Shown: one piece after another, positions 7,953 through 18,491 of the stretch
Layout: the number at the start of each line of letters is the position of its first letter
Numbering within the stretch: the first letter of the stretch is position 1
NCBI RefSeq assembly: GCF_003182095.1
Contig: NZ_QGTJ01000004.1
Location: forward strand, 124,001-188,000
Length of the DNA stretch: 64,000 nucleotides
From: Plasticicumulans acidivorans
GTDB lineage: Bacteria > Pseudomonadota > Gammaproteobacteria > Competibacterales > Competibacteraceae
Reading direction: 5' to 3'
Notes under the pieces: model-generated
Told to the model about the DNA's origin: nothing
Database searches by the model: none
The model's input: only the letters and a program-made list of their open reading frames with translations
Made by a program: the position numbers and the translations under genes

Positions 7953-10010
7953 ATGAGCGAACCCCGCACCCCGACAGCATCGTCCGCCGGTTCGTCGCGC
8001 TACCTGATCTATGGCGTGTTGTTGCTGGCCGCGGTCGTCTTGATGGCGGCGACGCTGTTTGTCGTGGCCCGACACGCGTCGGGTATCGCCGCCGACATCG
8101 GTCTGGTGTCCGAGCAACGCCTGCTGGCCCGCGGATTCACGGCGCTCGCGCTGGAAGCGGTGCAGGGGCATGAGGATTCCTACCGTCGTCTGGCCGCCGC
8201 CCGCGATCGTTTCGATCAATCGCTGGCCGCCCTGCAGCAGGGTGGTGACGAGGCGCCTGTGGTGCCTGCCGAGGCGGGCGGGTCGCTGAGCGCGCTGGCT
8301 CAGCGCTGGCAGACGCTGCGTGGCCCGATCGGTAACGTCCTGCAGGCGCAGGCGGCGATCATGGCGGTGCGCCAGCAGCAGGCGGGGCTCGATGAACTGA
8401 TGCCGCAGCTGCAGAAGTTTGCCGACGATCTGGCCAATGCGGCCGTCGACGGTGGTGTCGCTCCACGGCTGATGCAGATGAGCACGCGTCTGACGGCATT
8501 GCTGCCGCGTATCCAGTACGGACTCGCCGTGCTGATGCGCGGTGAGGCCGGCTCGGCGCTCGCAGCCGATCATCTGTCGCGCGATCTCGCCCAGTTCACG
8601 CGCACCGTACGCAGCCTGCAGGCTGCCGACATGCGCGCCGGCATGTCGCCGGCGATGCTCTCGGCACTCGGTGAGCTGGCTGGCCTGAGCAGCAAGCTCG
8701 AAGTCACCGTCGGTGGCGTGCTTGCCCAGGCGCCCGATCTGTTCCAGGCACAGGATGCGGCCCAGACGGTGCTCGGGCGCAGTGCCGAGCTTGCCAACGC
8801 CGCCAACGAGTTGCTGGCGGTATTGCAGGGGCTCGAAGGCAATGCCCGTGTGGCCGGTGTTCCACTCAATTACCCGGTGGCTGCCGTGTTCGGTGGTCTG
8901 GCTTTCGTGCTGCTGGTGGTGATCCTGCGTAAACAGACGGTCGAGGGGCATGACCGTCTGCTGGATGCCGAAGCCCGCAAGCTGCTCACCGAGGAACAGA
9001 ACCGGCGTAACCAGGAGGCGATCCTGCGCCTGCTCGACGAGATGGGCGATCTCGCCGAGGGTGACCTGACGGTGCAGGCCAGCGTCACCGAGGACATCAC
9101 CGGTGCGATCGCTGACTCGATCAACTACGCGATCGAGGCTTTGCGTGACCTCGTCGCCACGATCAACGATACCTCGGCGCGTGTGGCGGCGGCGTCGGAG
9201 GAAACCCGCGCGATCGCTGATCGTCTGGCCACGGCCTCGCAGGAGCAGGCCGCTCAGGTCGAAAGCGCCGGCAGCACCATCGCACAGATGGCGCGATCGC
9301 TCGACGATGTTTCCGGCAAGACGGCTGCGTCGGCCGAGGTCGCGCAGCAGTCCGCACAGCGTGCCCGCGAGGGTGGCGAGCGCGTGCGGCGCACGATCCA
9401 GGGCATGGACGCGATTCGCGAGCACATCCAGGAAACCGCTAAGCGCATCAAGCGGCTCGGTGAGTCCTCGCAGGAAATCGGCGATATCATCGAGCTGATC
9501 AACGACATCGCCGACCAGACCAACATCCTCGCGCTGAACGCCGCGATCCAGGCTTCTGCGGCCGGCGAGGCCGGGCGCGGTTTCGCCGTCGTCGCCGACG
9601 AGGTGCAGCGCCTCGCCGAGCGCTCGGGCCACGCCACCAAGCGTATCGAATCGCTGGTCAAGACCATTCAGGCCGATACCAACGAAGCGGTCATCTCGAT
9701 GGAAAAGAGCACCACTGAGGTGGTCAATGGTGCCGGCCTTGCTGAAACCGCCGGTGAGTCCCTGACCGAGATCGAAAGCGTGTCGGCTCGCCTGGCCGAG
9801 CTGATCGATGACATCTCGCACGCCACCGCGGAAGTGTCGACGATGGCCACGCGCGTCGCCGGCATGATGGGCTCGATCAACGCGATCACGGCCGAGACCG
9901 CTGAAGGCAGTTCGGATACGGCGCGTGCCATCGGCGACCTGAGTTCGCTGGCGCGGGATTTGCGCCAGTCAGTCGCCGGCTTCCGTCTGCCTGGCCAGGA
10001 ATCCGCCTGA
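7953..10010 (+). CDS. pilJ: Type IV pili methyl-accepting chemotaxis protein PilJ
   Basis: A 685-residue chemoreceptor, nearly the length of Pseudomonas PilJ. It has a membrane segment at about 18-38, a periplasmic PilJ sensing region to about 305, a second membrane segment at about 308-328 and a HAMP-like linker. The cytoplasmic coiled coil has the conserved signalling tip [19 protein letters not shown] near residue 520. Start ATG 7953 ([10 protein letters not shown]) follows a purine-rich GGGAGCAAGAGTGAGA stretch and was preferred to an upstream ATG inside pilI. It senses pilin or surface contact in Pseudomonas. Confidence 0.95.
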   Translation: MSEPRTPTASSAGSSRYLIYGVLLLAAVVLMAATLFVVARHASGIAADIGLVSEQRLLARGFTALALEAVQGHEDSYRRLAAARDRFDQSLAALQQGGDEAPVVPAEAGGSLSALAQRWQTLRGPIGNVLQAQAAIMAVRQQQAGLDELMPQLQKFADDLANAAVDGGVAPRLMQMSTRLTALLPRIQYGLAVLMRGEAGSALAADHLSRDLAQFTRTVRSLQAADMRAGMSPAMLSALGELAGLSSKLEVTVGGVLAQAPDLFQAQDAAQTVLGRSAELANAANELLAVLQGLEGNARVAGVPLNYPVAAVFGGLAFVLLVVILRKQTVEGHDRLLDAEARKLLTEEQNRRNQEAILRLLDEMGDLAEGDLTVQASVTEDITGAIADSINYAIEALRDLVATINDTSARVAAASEETRAIADRLATASQEQAAQVESAGSTIAQMARSLDDVSGKTAASAEVAQQSAQRAREGGERVRRTIQGMDAIREHIQETAKRIKRLGESSQEIGDIIELINDIADQTNILALNAAIQASAAGEAGRGFAVVADEVQRLAERSGHATKRIESLVKTIQADTNEAVISMEKSTTEVVNGAGLAETAGESLTEIESVSARLAELIDDISHATAEVSTMATRVAGMMGSINAITAETAEGSSDTARAIGDLSSLARDLRQSVAGFRLPGQESA

Positions 10011-10037
10011 GCCGCGCCCTGCGCGTCGGAGACACGC

Positions 10038-13000
10038 ATGACAGTTCGCTTCGCCGACAGGCCGCTCGATTCGGTGGCGGCCGAATTGGGGGCCACACTC
10101 GCCCAGGTCCAGAGCGCTCTGGAGCGCTACTGCGAAGCTCCGCAGGCGTCTGCCGCGGCGCTCGCGGACGTCGTTGATGGTCTGCAGCATCTGAGCGCGG
10201 TGTGCAGCGCGCTCGAATTGTCGGCGCTGGCCACGCAGATCGGAGCGCTGCATGACCTTGGTCTGCGTTTGCAAGTCGATGCCGGCAGTGAGGCGGAGGA
10301 GCTGCGTGAGCATCTGCTGGAGCAGGTGCTCGGCCTCGGGCGGCAGCTTGCCTGGCTGCGTTATGGCGCCGATCTGCCGGGCGCGGCCAGTGCACCGCCG
10401 CATGCCGATGACACCCGTTTGCGCGAGGTGGCCGATGAGCTGAGGCCGGTGCTGCAGCGCACGTTGCTGGGCATGCTGCGGGGCGTCGGTCTTGCCCATC
10501 ACCTCGAACAGCTGGTTGAGGTCTTGGCACGGATCAAGGATGCCTGCGGCGGTGGCCCGGACTACGAGCTGTGGTGGCGGGCTCAGGGCTTCGGTGAGGT
10601 GTTGCGCGATGCCGGTGTCCCGCCTTTGCGTGCCCAGCACCTGCTGCTGCGTGAGCTCGATCAGCGTCTTCGGCTGCTCGCTCAATACGGCGAGGACGGC
10701 GCCTCGACGGCTGCGATCGAGGAGCTGAGCACGCGCCTCGACACCGTGCTCGGTGAAACGGCGGTCGGCCGTGCTTGGCTGAACAACCGCATCGACTATC
10801 AGCCGGGGGGCAGCGGAGTCACGGAGGGGGCTCTGATCGGCAGTGTGCTGACCGATCCCGACACACTGCGCACCATCGGCGCCCTGCTCGGCGACATGCT
10901 GGGGTTGGCGAAGGGGGCGATCGAGACCCGTACGCGTACCGGCATGGCAGACGCCGCGGGTCTGCGTGACGAGCTCGCTGAATTACGTGATGCCGCCAAT
11001 GTGCTGACTCTGATCGGCATGGAAGCGCCGGCGGCGTTGCTGCAGCAATGGCTGTCGCGTCTCGATCAGATGATCGAAAGCGCTCAGCCGTTGGTCGAGG
11101 ACACCCTGCTCGCCCTTGCCCGCGACCTGGTCCTGGTCGAGAACAGCGTCGAGGGCATCGTCGATCTGGCCTATGCGCCGCCGCTGGCGCCTGGTCAGGA
11201 TCCCTTCGAAGCCATTCATTCGCTGGATGCACAACATGCCCGTGCTTCGGTCGCCCGGGCGGCCTCGGAGCTGATGCAGCAGGCGCGCGAGCAGGTCGAC
11301 CTGCAATTGCGCGGTGATGCCAGTACCGCAGTGTGGCATGAAGTCGGTGCCGTGCTCGGCCGGGTCGCCGGTGTCGTGACGATGCTTGAGGTGCCTGCGG
11401 CGGCGCGGTTGCTGCATCAGCTGCAGTACGCCATCCATTGCGCGGAGCATGAGTCGGGGCGCCTCGATCAGGCGATTTTCCCGTCGACCGTGGCCGAGGC
11501 GATGGTCGTTGGCGAGTACTTTTTTGATCGTCTGGCCCAGGGGCAGCACACCGCGCCCGATACCCTAGACAATGCCTGTGAGGCGCTGGTCGAGGTTTGT
11601 GGTGTGGCTCCTGACTGGCCGGCGGCCGGTGTGCAAGTCACCTCGATCGAACCCGCAACGGTCGTTGCACCGCAAACGCTTGCCGAGCCGGTCGCGGAGC
11701 AGGCGCTTCCTGCCGAAGAGGAGATGCCTTCTGCCGTCGTTGACGAGGGCTCATTGCCCGAAGTCATCGAGTTAGCACCGTTCGCGCCGTCCCTGTCGCC
11801 ATCCGCGCCGTCTGTGGAGGCGCCGCACGGTGATTTGCCGGCTACCGTCGAGCCTGCGACCGAACCTGACTGGGGGAGCGGAGCGCCGGTCGAGGTCAGC
11901 GAACTCGACGAGTTGCCGGAGGAATTCCGGCACGTGCTGGCGGAGCGTCAGTCGGCATCGATCGAGCCCGCAGCGGAGCCCGTGGAGCCGACTGCGCCCG
12001 ATTTGCCGGAGGTGGCTGAGGTGGCTGAGGAGCCGGCCACCGTTGTCGTACCGGACGGCATCGATCCGGAACTGCACGACATTTTCCTCGAAGAGGCGGG
12101 CGGCGAGTTCGAGTCCGTGCGCGAGATGCTGGCTGCGCTCGCGCTCAAGGCGGACGATCTGGAGAATCTGCGCACCCTGCGTCGCGCCTTCCATACGCTC
12201 AAGGGCGGTGCGCGCATGGTGGGTGAGACCGTTGCCGGCGAATTTGCCTGGTCGGTCGAACATCTGCTCAACCGCGTGCTCGACAGCCGCTCGCCACCCA
12301 CACCCCTGGTGCTTGAGCTGACGGCTGAAGCGGCTGCAGCGCTTTCGAGCTGGTTGCTGAAAGGCAAACGCACGCCGGGTGCCAGAGCGTTGCTGGAGAC
12401 GCTGGGCGGGCGTATCGACGAGCTGGCTGAGCGGATTCGCAGCGGCGAGGCTGAGGCTGCTCCGCAGCCGCCGGTTGCCCCGGAGATGGTCGAGCCTGCC
12501 GTCGTGGTGGCTGCGGAGGAACCGGCGGTCGTCGAACCCATGGCCGAACCAGTCACTGAGCCCGCACCGGTGCTGGTTGAACCGATCGCCATGGTTGAGC
12601 CCGGGGCGGCCGTTGCCGCACCGCCGGCTCCCGCTCCGACGGAGCCGCCGGCCGAGACGCCGGCCTGGCTCGAAGCCTTGTTGCTGGTGCTCGATGATTG
12701 CCGGGAGGGCAGCACGAGTTCACGCGACGCGATGGTGCTCGCCCTTGAGGATGCCCTGCGCAATGCGCCTCCGCTGGTGGAGCGTCTGGCGCAGATGCTC
12801 AAGGGATATCTGACGCAGTTGCAGGCGCTCGGTCGTGGCCTGGACGCCAATGACATCCTGCTGTGTGAGGATTGCGTCGGCGCATTCGAAGTGATGCTGC
12901 GTAATCGCACGCCGGACATGGGAGATTTTGAATCCCTGCTGCAGGCCATCGCCAAGCGTGCCGCCGCCCTCAGCGCCGCACCGGCACTGGTGTCGCCGAG

Positions 13001-15323
13001 CACGGTGATCGATCGCGAGCTGGCGGCAGTATTTTTGGCCGAGGCGGCGGATATTCTCGATGCCGCCGACGTGACGCTGGCGCGCTGGCGTCAGGATCGC
13101 AGCAGCAGTGCCCTGCTCAATGACCTGCGCCGCGAGATGCATACGCTCAAGGGCAGTTCGCGGATGGCCGGGTTCACGCAGATCGGCGATCTCGCGCATG
13201 CCACGGAGTTCCTGCTCGATGCCTGTGCCAGCGGGCGGGCGGAGCCGACCGACATTTTCGCTGACGGACTGCAGCATGCGCTCGACCGCTTCAGCGAAAT
13301 GGTGGCGCGCATCGAGGCGGGCGGCATACCGCAGCCGGCCGAGGGCCTGATCCGCGATCTGCAGGAAATTCTTGAGCAGGGCAGCGTGTCGAGTCATCCG
13401 AGCACCGAGGCGGCGCACGCCGAACCGGTCGAGATGCCGATGCAGACTGGGGCTGCACATGCCGGTTCGGAGTCGGTGCGTGTCTCCAGCACCCTGCTCG
13501 ACAACCTCGTCAACCAGATGGGCGAGAGCAGTATCTTCCGCGCCCGCATCGAACAGGGTGTGTCGGCGTTCCGCTTCAACCTGGGCGAGCTGGAGCAGAT
13601 CGCCTCGCGCCTGCGTGCGCAGATGCGCCGTCTGGAGATCGAGACCGAAGCACAGATTCTGTTCCGCTTCGACCGCGGCGGTGTCGATCCGAATGCCGAC
13701 TTCGACCCGCTGGAGCTGGACCGTTTCTCCGAGCTGCAGCAGCTGTCCCGTCAGCTGCTCGAAGCGGTCGAGGATCTGACCAACATCCAGAGCGTGCTCG
13801 TCGAGCAGAGTACCGACATCGGCACGCTGCTCGAACAGCAGGGCAAGGTCGACCGCGAACTACAGCAGGGTCTGATGCAGACGCGTGTCGTGCGCTTCGA
13901 GACCATCGTGCCGCGTCTGCGTCGCGTCGTGCGCCAGGCGGCCGAGGAAACTGGCAAGCAGGTCGATCTGCAACTGCGCGGTGCCGAGGCCGAGCTGGAG
14001 CGCAATCTGCTGGAAGCGCTGGTGGCGCCGCTGGAGCACATGCTGCGCAATGCCGTGTCACACGGTATCGAGCTGCCCGAGGAGCGGCAGGCTGCCGGCA
14101 AGGAGGAAGGCGGCACGATCACCATTACGCTGCGCCGCGAGGGGGCCGAGATCCTGCTGACCGTCGCTGACGATGGCCGGGGCCTCGACTATCAGGCGAT
14201 CCGTGCCGCCGCCGAGCGCCGCGGTCTGCTCGAACCCGGTGCTCCGGCATCTGATGTCGAGCTGGCCAATCTGCTGCTGCTGCCGGGCTTTTCCACGGCG
14301 AAGTCGATCACGCAGCTGTCGGGACGCGGCGTCGGTCTCGACGTGCTTGCCAGTGCGATTTCGGCGGTGCGCGGTGCGCTCAGCATCCAGTCGCAGACCG
14401 GACTGGGCGCCACCTTCCAGTTGCGCCTGCCGTTCTCGCTGTCGGTGACACAGGCACTGCTGGTTCGCGCCGGTGACGAGGTCTACGCCGTGCCGCTGCT
14501 GTCGGTCGAGGCGATCAGCCGACTCGGTGCCCGAGAGTTTCGCGAGTATCTGGCAGGCTCGCCGGTCGAGCACGAGTACACCGGTGACGGCTTCGCCGTA
14601 CACAGCCTGGCGGCAGTGTTCGGTGGTACGCCGCCGTCGGCGACGACTGCCGAGTCGCGGCCGCCGGTGCTGCTGTTCCGCTCCGCGGATACTCGCGCGG
14701 CGATGCAGGTGGACACCGTGATCGGTCGCCAGGAAATCATCGTCAAGCCGGTCGGCCCGCAGCTGGCCAAGGTGCCCGGCATTTCCGGGGCGACGGTGCT
14801 GTCTGATGGCCGCGTGGTCGTCATCCTTGATATGCCGGTGCTGGTGCGCAGTCTGGTGTCGGCGACGCGGCGGGCGCAGGAAGCAGCAACGCTGCGCGCG
14901 GCGCGGCTCGGCGACGAAGGCCAACCGGCCTCGGTGCTGGTGGTTGATGATTCGATCACGATGCGCAAGGTGGCGGCACGTATCCTCGAACGGCAGGGCA
15001 TCACCGTGCAGCTGGCGAAGGACGGCGTCGACGCGATCGAACAGCTCGACACTTTCATGCCGGATCTGATCATGCTCGACATCGAAATGCCGCGCATGGA
15101 CGGCTTCGAACTGCTGGCGCACATCCGTAACCAGTCGCGGCTGCGTCACCTGCCGGTGGTGATGATCACCTCGCGTACCGGTGACAAACATCGCGAGCGC
15201 GCCAACCGGCTCGGTGTCAGTGCCTACCTCGGTAAGCCGTACCAGGAGGAGCAGCTGCTCGATGTGTTGCGCCAGGTGCTTGGCGCGCGGGCGCTGCGTG
15301 ATGGGGGAGGAGAGCCGGCATGA
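10038..15323 (+). CDS. chpA: Chemosensory histidine kinase ChpA (multi-Hpt CheA fused to a receiver)
   Basis: A 1761-residue hybrid kinase of the Pil-Chp system. The N-terminal half holds degenerate, Hpt-like helical bundles and acidic Pro/Ala/Glu-rich linkers (about 530-680 and 810-870). Two canonical Hpt modules are seen: FHTLKGGARMVG with His719 and MHTLKGSSRMAG with His1035. A CheA-type dimerisation and ATPase core follows (HMLRNAVSHGIELPEERQAAG near 1335), then a CheW-like domain. The C-terminal receiver (from about 1630) has phospho-acceptor Asp1681. P. aeruginosa ChpA is about 700 residues longer with more Hpt-type domains, so this is a reduced version. It starts 27 bases after pilJ, with no pilK between. 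Confidence 0.95.
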   Translation: MTVRFADRPLDSVAAELGATLAQVQSALERYCEAPQASAAALADVVDGLQHLSAVCSALELSALATQIGALHDLGLRLQVDAGSEAEELREHLLEQVLGLGRQLAWLRYGADLPGAASAPPHADDTRLREVADELRPVLQRTLLGMLRGVGLAHHLEQLVEVLARIKDACGGGPDYELWWRAQGFGEVLRDAGVPPLRAQHLLLRELDQRLRLLAQYGEDGASTAAIEELSTRLDTVLGETAVGRAWLNNRIDYQPGGSGVTEGALIGSVLTDPDTLRTIGALLGDMLGLAKGAIETRTRTGMADAAGLRDELAELRDAANVLTLIGMEAPAALLQQWLSRLDQMIESAQPLVEDTLLALARDLVLVENSVEGIVDLAYAPPLAPGQDPFEAIHSLDAQHARASVARAASELMQQAREQVDLQLRGDASTAVWHEVGAVLGRVAGVVTMLEVPAAARLLHQLQYAIHCAEHESGRLDQAIFPSTVAEAMVVGEYFFDRLAQGQHTAPDTLDNACEALVEVCGVAPDWPAAGVQVTSIEPATVVAPQTLAEPVAEQALPAEEEMPSAVVDEGSLPEVIELAPFAPSLSPSAPSVEAPHGDLPATVEPATEPDWGSGAPVEVSELDELPEEFRHVLAERQSASIEPAAEPVEPTAPDLPEVAEVAEEPATVVVPDGIDPELHDIFLEEAGGEFESVREMLAALALKADDLENLRTLRRAFHTLKGGARMVGETVAGEFAWSVEHLLNRVLDSRSPPTPLVLELTAEAAAALSSWLLKGKRTPGARALLETLGGRIDELAERIRSGEAEAAPQPPVAPEMVEPAVVVAAEEPAVVEPMAEPVTEPAPVLVEPIAMVEPGAAVAAPPAPAPTEPPAETPAWLEALLLVLDDCREGSTSSRDAMVLALEDALRNAPPLVERLAQMLKGYLTQLQALGRGLDANDILLCEDCVGAFEVMLRNRTPDMGDFESLLQAIAKRAAALSAAPALVSPSTVIDRELAAVFLAEAADILDAADVTLARWRQDRSSSALLNDLRREMHTLKGSSRMAGFTQIGDLAHATEFLLDACASGRAEPTDIFADGLQHALDRFSEMVARIEAGGIPQPAEGLIRDLQEILEQGSVSSHPSTEAAHAEPVEMPMQTGAAHAGSESVRVSSTLLDNLVNQMGESSIFRARIEQGVSAFRFNLGELEQIASRLRAQMRRLEIETEAQILFRFDRGGVDPNADFDPLELDRFSELQQLSRQLLEAVEDLTNIQSVLVEQSTDIGTLLEQQGKVDRELQQGLMQTRVVRFETIVPRLRRVVRQAAEETGKQVDLQLRGAEAELERNLLEALVAPLEHMLRNAVSHGIELPEERQAAGKEEGGTITITLRREGAEILLTVADDGRGLDYQAIRAAAERRGLLEPGAPASDVELANLLLLPGFSTAKSITQLSGRGVGLDVLASAISAVRGALSIQSQTGLGATFQLRLPFSLSVTQALLVRAGDEVYAVPLLSVEAISRLGAREFREYLAGSPVEHEYTGDGFAVHSLAAVFGGTPPSATTAESRPPVLLFRSADTRAAMQVDTVIGRQEIIVKPVGPQLAKVPGISGATVLSDGRVVVILDMPVLVRSLVSATRRAQEAATLRAARLGDEGQPASVLVVDDSITMRKVAARILERQGITVQLAKDGVDAIEQLDTFMPDLIMLDIEMPRMDGFELLAHIRNQSRLRHLPVVMITSRTGDKHRERANRLGVSAYLGKPYQEEQLLDVLRQVLGARALRDGGGEPA

Positions 15324-15775
15324 GCGAACAGGAACTGCGCTGCCTGGTCATCGGCGTGGCGGGCGGTCGCCTGATCGCGCCGGGTTCGCTGGTGATCGAG
15401 GTGCTGCCCTATGCGCAGCCCTTACGCGTGCAGAACGCCCCCGGGTGGGTGCTCGGCAGTCTGTTGTGGCGGGCACGCACGATTCCGCTGCTCGGTGTAG
15501 AACCGCTGCTGCTTGGGCGGGAAACCGAGCCGGGTGTGCGCTCGCGTATCGTCGTGCTGAAGACGCCGAGCGAGCGTGTCGAGTATCTCGGTTTCGTTGC
15601 TCAGGAAGTGCCACAGCTGACTCTTGTCACGCGTGAGCATTTGCGGGCCGATGACGACACGCCCTGTCCGCAGGGCATGTTGCGCGCTGTGCTGTGGCAG
15701 GGTGGACGTACCTATATCCCGGATTTCGACTGGTTCTGCACTGAGCTGGCGGCACTCGGTATCTATCGCAGCTGA
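15320..15775 (+). CDS. chpC: CheW-like coupling protein ChpC
   Basis: A 151-residue CheW-domain protein that overlaps the chpA stop by 4 bases (ATGA). CheW-like strands include APGWVLGSLLWRARTIPLLG and VEYLGFVAQEVPQLTLV. In P. aeruginosa the order is chpA-chpB-chpC; here the CheB-type methylesterase ChpB is missing and the coupling protein follows directly. It probably provides a second adaptor for receptor-kinase coupling. The ChpC assignment rests on position and domain. Confidence 0.82.
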   Translation: MSEQELRCLVIGVAGGRLIAPGSLVIEVLPYAQPLRVQNAPGWVLGSLLWRARTIPLLGVEPLLLGRETEPGVRSRIVVLKTPSERVEYLGFVAQEVPQLTLVTREHLRADDDTPCPQGMLRAVLWQGGRTYIPDFDWFCTELAALGIYRS

Positions 15776-15788
15776 GCGGTGTTGTGTT

Positions 15789-17855
15789 TCAGGGCTGGCT
15801 GACGCTCAGTGCGGCAGTGAAGGCGTCGAAATCGGTCAGCGGCTCATCGCAGTGCGCGCCACGACAGATCTGCGCGCAGACGGCGGCCGACTGTATCCGC
15901 GGAGCTTGCAATACCGCCGGCAGCGCAGCGTTTGCGTCGCCGATGGCGAACACGCAGCGCCGTGCCGCCGGCTGGCGCACGGCGAATTCCCACCATGACC
16001 GGCATGCCGCTGCCTCGCCGTGGAGGCGTACCTGCAGGGCCGGCTGGCAATATTCCTCCAGCGCGGTCAGCAGCGTGGCGCAGCTCAGCGGCTGGGTTTC
16101 GAGTGCCGGCCAGGCCCATTCGAGAATGCGTTCCGCACTGCGCAGGTAGCGCGGCTGGCCGAGCAGGTGGCCGAGCTGCAGCAGGCAGCGTGCGGTGATG
16201 CCGTTAGCCGACGGCAGGGTTTCGTCGTGCAGCGGTTTGGGGCGTGCCGGCAGCGGTTCGGCGTCGTGCGGGCTGAAGTAGCAGCCGCCGGCGTCTCGAT
16301 CCTCGAACTGGTCGAGCAGGCGATCGGCGAGCGCGACGGTGAAGCCGAGCGTTTCCGCATTCCAGCGGCACTGCAGCAGTTCCAGGCTGGCGTCGAGCAG
16401 GAAGGCATAGTCGTCAAGGAAGGCCGCCTGATAGGCCTGGCCGTGCCGGCGTACGGCATAGAGTCGGCCGTTACGCCAGGCCTCACCGCGCAGCTGCGCG
16501 TGCAGTTTCGTCGCCAGTTCGATCCAGTCTTCACGTGCCAGCAGGCGGCCGCTGCGTGCCAGTGCGCTGATCGCCAGCGCATTCCATGCCGTCAGCTGTT
16601 TGTCATCGCGTGCCGGTGGCGATCGCCGGGCGCGGGCCGTCAGCAGCTGCATGCGGGCGTGCGCCAGGCGCGTCGCCACGGTGGGGGGATCAAGGCCGAA
16701 TGTGGTGGCCAGTTCCGCCGTCGAGCGGCGTTGACGCACATGCCAGACGCCTTCGAAGTTGGCCGGAGCGTCCAGTCCCCAGCAGGCGGCGGCGAGCGCG
16801 TAGTGTTCGGCATCGAGCCCGGCGGCGCGGGCGCTTTCGGGTGTCCACAGGTAGTAGCGGCCTTCCCCACCGTCGCTGTCCGCATCGAGCGTCGCACACA
16901 AACCGCCGGCCGCAAGCAGCTCGCGTTGCAGAAAGTCGACGCTGCGTTCGAGCGTATCACTCAGCTCGGGGCATAGCTGGCTGGCGACGGCGTCGGCGAG
17001 CAGCGGGATCAGCAGCGCCTGGTCATAGAGCATTTTTTCGAAGTGGGGGATTTCCCAGCGGGCATCGACCGAGTAGCGGAAAAAGCCGCCGCCGATCTGG
17101 TCGCAGAGGCCGCCGAAACACATGCCTCGCAGCGTGCGTCGCAAACTGTCTTCTACCTCGACGTCGACCGTGCCGGCGCAACGGGCGTCGTAGGCGATGC
17201 GCTGCAGGCGGGCAAGCAGGTTGGCCTGTGGAAATTTCGGTGCTGATCCGAAGCCGCCGTTGAGCGGGTCGACGGCGCGCAGCAGCGCGGGGCGCAGAGC
17301 GGCGAGCGGTGCCGGTGTCAGGTGCGGGCGATCGCTGGGCGCGCTGGCCGCGATGGTGTGCAGTGCGGCTGCCAGCTGCGCATTCTGCGTGCGGATGAGT
17401 TCCGGACGCTGCTGCCAGAAGGTATGTATCCGTTCGAGCAGCTCGCCAAAACCCGGCAGGCCGTGGCGTGGCGACTTCGGCAGGTAGGTGCCGCAAAAGA
17501 ATGGCAGCAGGTCATCGGGTGTCAGCACGACGGTCAACGGCCAGCCACCGGGGCGGCCATTGAGCAGCTGGTGGGCCTGCTGGTAAATGCGATCGAGGTC
17601 TGGGCGTTCCTCGCGATCGACCTTGATGCAGATGAACAGGCGATTCATCCGCTCGGCAATCCCTGCGTCGGCGAATGACTCGTGGGCCATCACGTGGCAC
17701 CAGTGGCAGGCGGCGTAACCGATCGACAGCAGGATCGGGCGCTGTTCGGTGCGTGCCCGTGCCAGGGCTTCGCTGCCCCAGGGATACCAGTCGACCGGGT
17801 CGGCGGCGTGCTGTTGCAGATAGGGGCTGGCGGCGGCCTGCAGGCGATTGGCCAT
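15789..17855 (-). CDS. Thioredoxin-fold DUF255 / SPATA20 (YyaL) family protein
   Basis: A 688-residue protein of the YyaL/SPATA20 family. The N-terminal thioredoxin-like domain carries the family hallmark [13 protein letters not shown] (about residues 49-61) and [11 protein letters not shown] (about 78-88). The rest is an alpha/alpha barrel resembling glycosidase or epimerase folds, with the N-proximal [13 protein letters not shown] and later [20 protein letters not shown] segments. The biochemical role is unknown; it is predicted to be cytosolic. It converges with chpC (13-base gap) and follows the FHA-protein gene on the same strand. Confidence 0.9.
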   Translation of the reverse strand: MANRLQAAASPYLQQHAADPVDWYPWGSEALARARTEQRPILLSIGYAACHWCHVMAHESFADAGIAERMNRLFICIKVDREERPDLDRIYQQAHQLLNGRPGGWPLTVVLTPDDLLPFFCGTYLPKSPRHGLPGFGELLERIHTFWQQRPELIRTQNAQLAAALHTIAASAPSDRPHLTPAPLAALRPALLRAVDPLNGGFGSAPKFPQANLLARLQRIAYDARCAGTVDVEVEDSLRRTLRGMCFGGLCDQIGGGFFRYSVDARWEIPHFEKMLYDQALLIPLLADAVASQLCPELSDTLERSVDFLQRELLAAGGLCATLDADSDGGEGRYYLWTPESARAAGLDAEHYALAAACWGLDAPANFEGVWHVRQRRSTAELATTFGLDPPTVATRLAHARMQLLTARARRSPPARDDKQLTAWNALAISALARSGRLLAREDWIELATKLHAQLRGEAWRNGRLYAVRRHGQAYQAAFLDDYAFLLDASLELLQCRWNAETLGFTVALADRLLDQFEDRDAGGCYFSPHDAEPLPARPKPLHDETLPSANGITARCLLQLGHLLGQPRYLRSAERILEWAWPALETQPLSCATLLTALEEYCQPALQVRLHGEAAACRSWWEFAVRQPAARRCVFAIGDANAALPAVLQAPRIQSAAVCAQICRGAHCDEPLTDFDAFTAALSVSQP

Positions 17856-17867
17856 GCAGTGCGGGGG

Positions 17868-18389
17868 TCAGCCGAGGCTGAAGGCGACGCCAGCCACGAT
17901 CAGCGCCACCACTGCGCCGGCCGCCACGCCCCAGAGCCATACCGGTGTGCCCTGGCGGGCCGGCGTTTGCGATGCGTTCAGTGCGGATCTGGGGTCGGGC
18001 AATGCACCAGGCACCTCGAAGCGAAAGCGCGCGACGTGGATGGCGATTTCGTCCCCGTTGCTGAGCAGGGCTTCGCGTACCTGCTGGCCGTTGACGAAAG
18101 TGCCGTTCGAGGAGCCCAGGTCATACAGGCGCACACCATCGGCCGCCGCATCGAGGCGCACATGGTGGCGCGAAACCTCCGGGTACGGCAGGACGATGTC
18201 GCAGTAAGCGTCGCGGCCGATCAGGGTCTTGTCGCGCACCTGATACTGCTTGCCGAAGATCTCGCCGCTGACGCCGCGCAGCAGACCGCGCAGCGGAGTG
18301 CGGTTGGGCGTGGGGGCGGGCGCTTCGCCGCTGTTTTTCAGGCTGGGACGGATGATAGTGGCATCGGCATCGGGTGGCGTCTGGTTCAT
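17868..18389 (-). CDS. FHA-domain protein with C-terminal membrane anchor
   Basis: A 173-residue protein. An FHA phosphothreonine-binding domain spans about residues 35-115, with the conserved LIGRD, SRHH and LGSSNGTFVNGQ motifs. The C-terminal segment VWLWGVAAGAVVALIVAGVAF is a single membrane anchor close to the end, so the FHA domain should face the cytosol. Start ATG 18389 (MNQTPPDADATIIRP) has a strong GGAGG site just upstream and was preferred to a longer frame. The N-terminal DATIIRP threonine motif is typical of FHA proteins phosphorylated by Ser/Thr kinases, but no kinase or phosphatase gene is nearby. Confidence 0.88.
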   Translation of the reverse strand: MNQTPPDADATIIRPSLKNSGEAPAPTPNRTPLRGLLRGVSGEIFGKQYQVRDKTLIGRDAYCDIVLPYPEVSRHHVRLDAAADGVRLYDLGSSNGTFVNGQQVREALLSNGDEIAIHVARFRFEVPGALPDPRSALNASQTPARQGTPVWLWGVAAGAVVALIVAGVAFSLG

Positions 18390-18427
18390 CGTGACCTCCG
18401 TGGTGTCGGATCCTGCAATAAAGGATG

Positions 18428-18462
18428 ACAGCATTGTGGCGAATGCGGAGGAATAATGCTGT
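18428..18462 (+). promoter_or_regulatory. Inverted repeat enclosing a Shine-Dalgarno sequence
   Basis: A perfect 8-base inverted repeat, ACAGCATT (18428-18435) and AATGCTGT (18455-18462). The 19-base loop contains GGAGG, and the ATG of a possible leader ORF lies in the right arm. In RNA this hairpin would hide that start. It may be chance, but its place just before a short ORF and a terminator is suggestive. Confidence 0.4.
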
Positions 18463-18491
18463 GCTGGCCGCAGTTTACCTCGCCGGCGTGA
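18456..18491 (+). CDS. Possible 11-residue leader peptide upstream of the RlmI-like gene
   Basis: The ORF ATG-CTG-TGC... encodes MLCWPQFTSPA and stops at TGA 18489-18491. It has a textbook GGAGG site 4 bases before the ATG. Its stop lies inside the left arm of the terminator hairpin at 18482-18514, an arrangement like ribosome-dependent attenuators. There is no run of a single regulatory codon, though Cys-Trp-Pro occur in a row. Too short for sequence statistics; it could be chance. The next gene on this strand starts at 18588. Confidence 0.35.
   Translation: MLCWPQFTSPA

Noticed and set aside
7866..9821. A 651-codon minus-strand frame within pilJ
   Set aside because: It is the antisense of a conserved chemoreceptor and has no recognisable domain.
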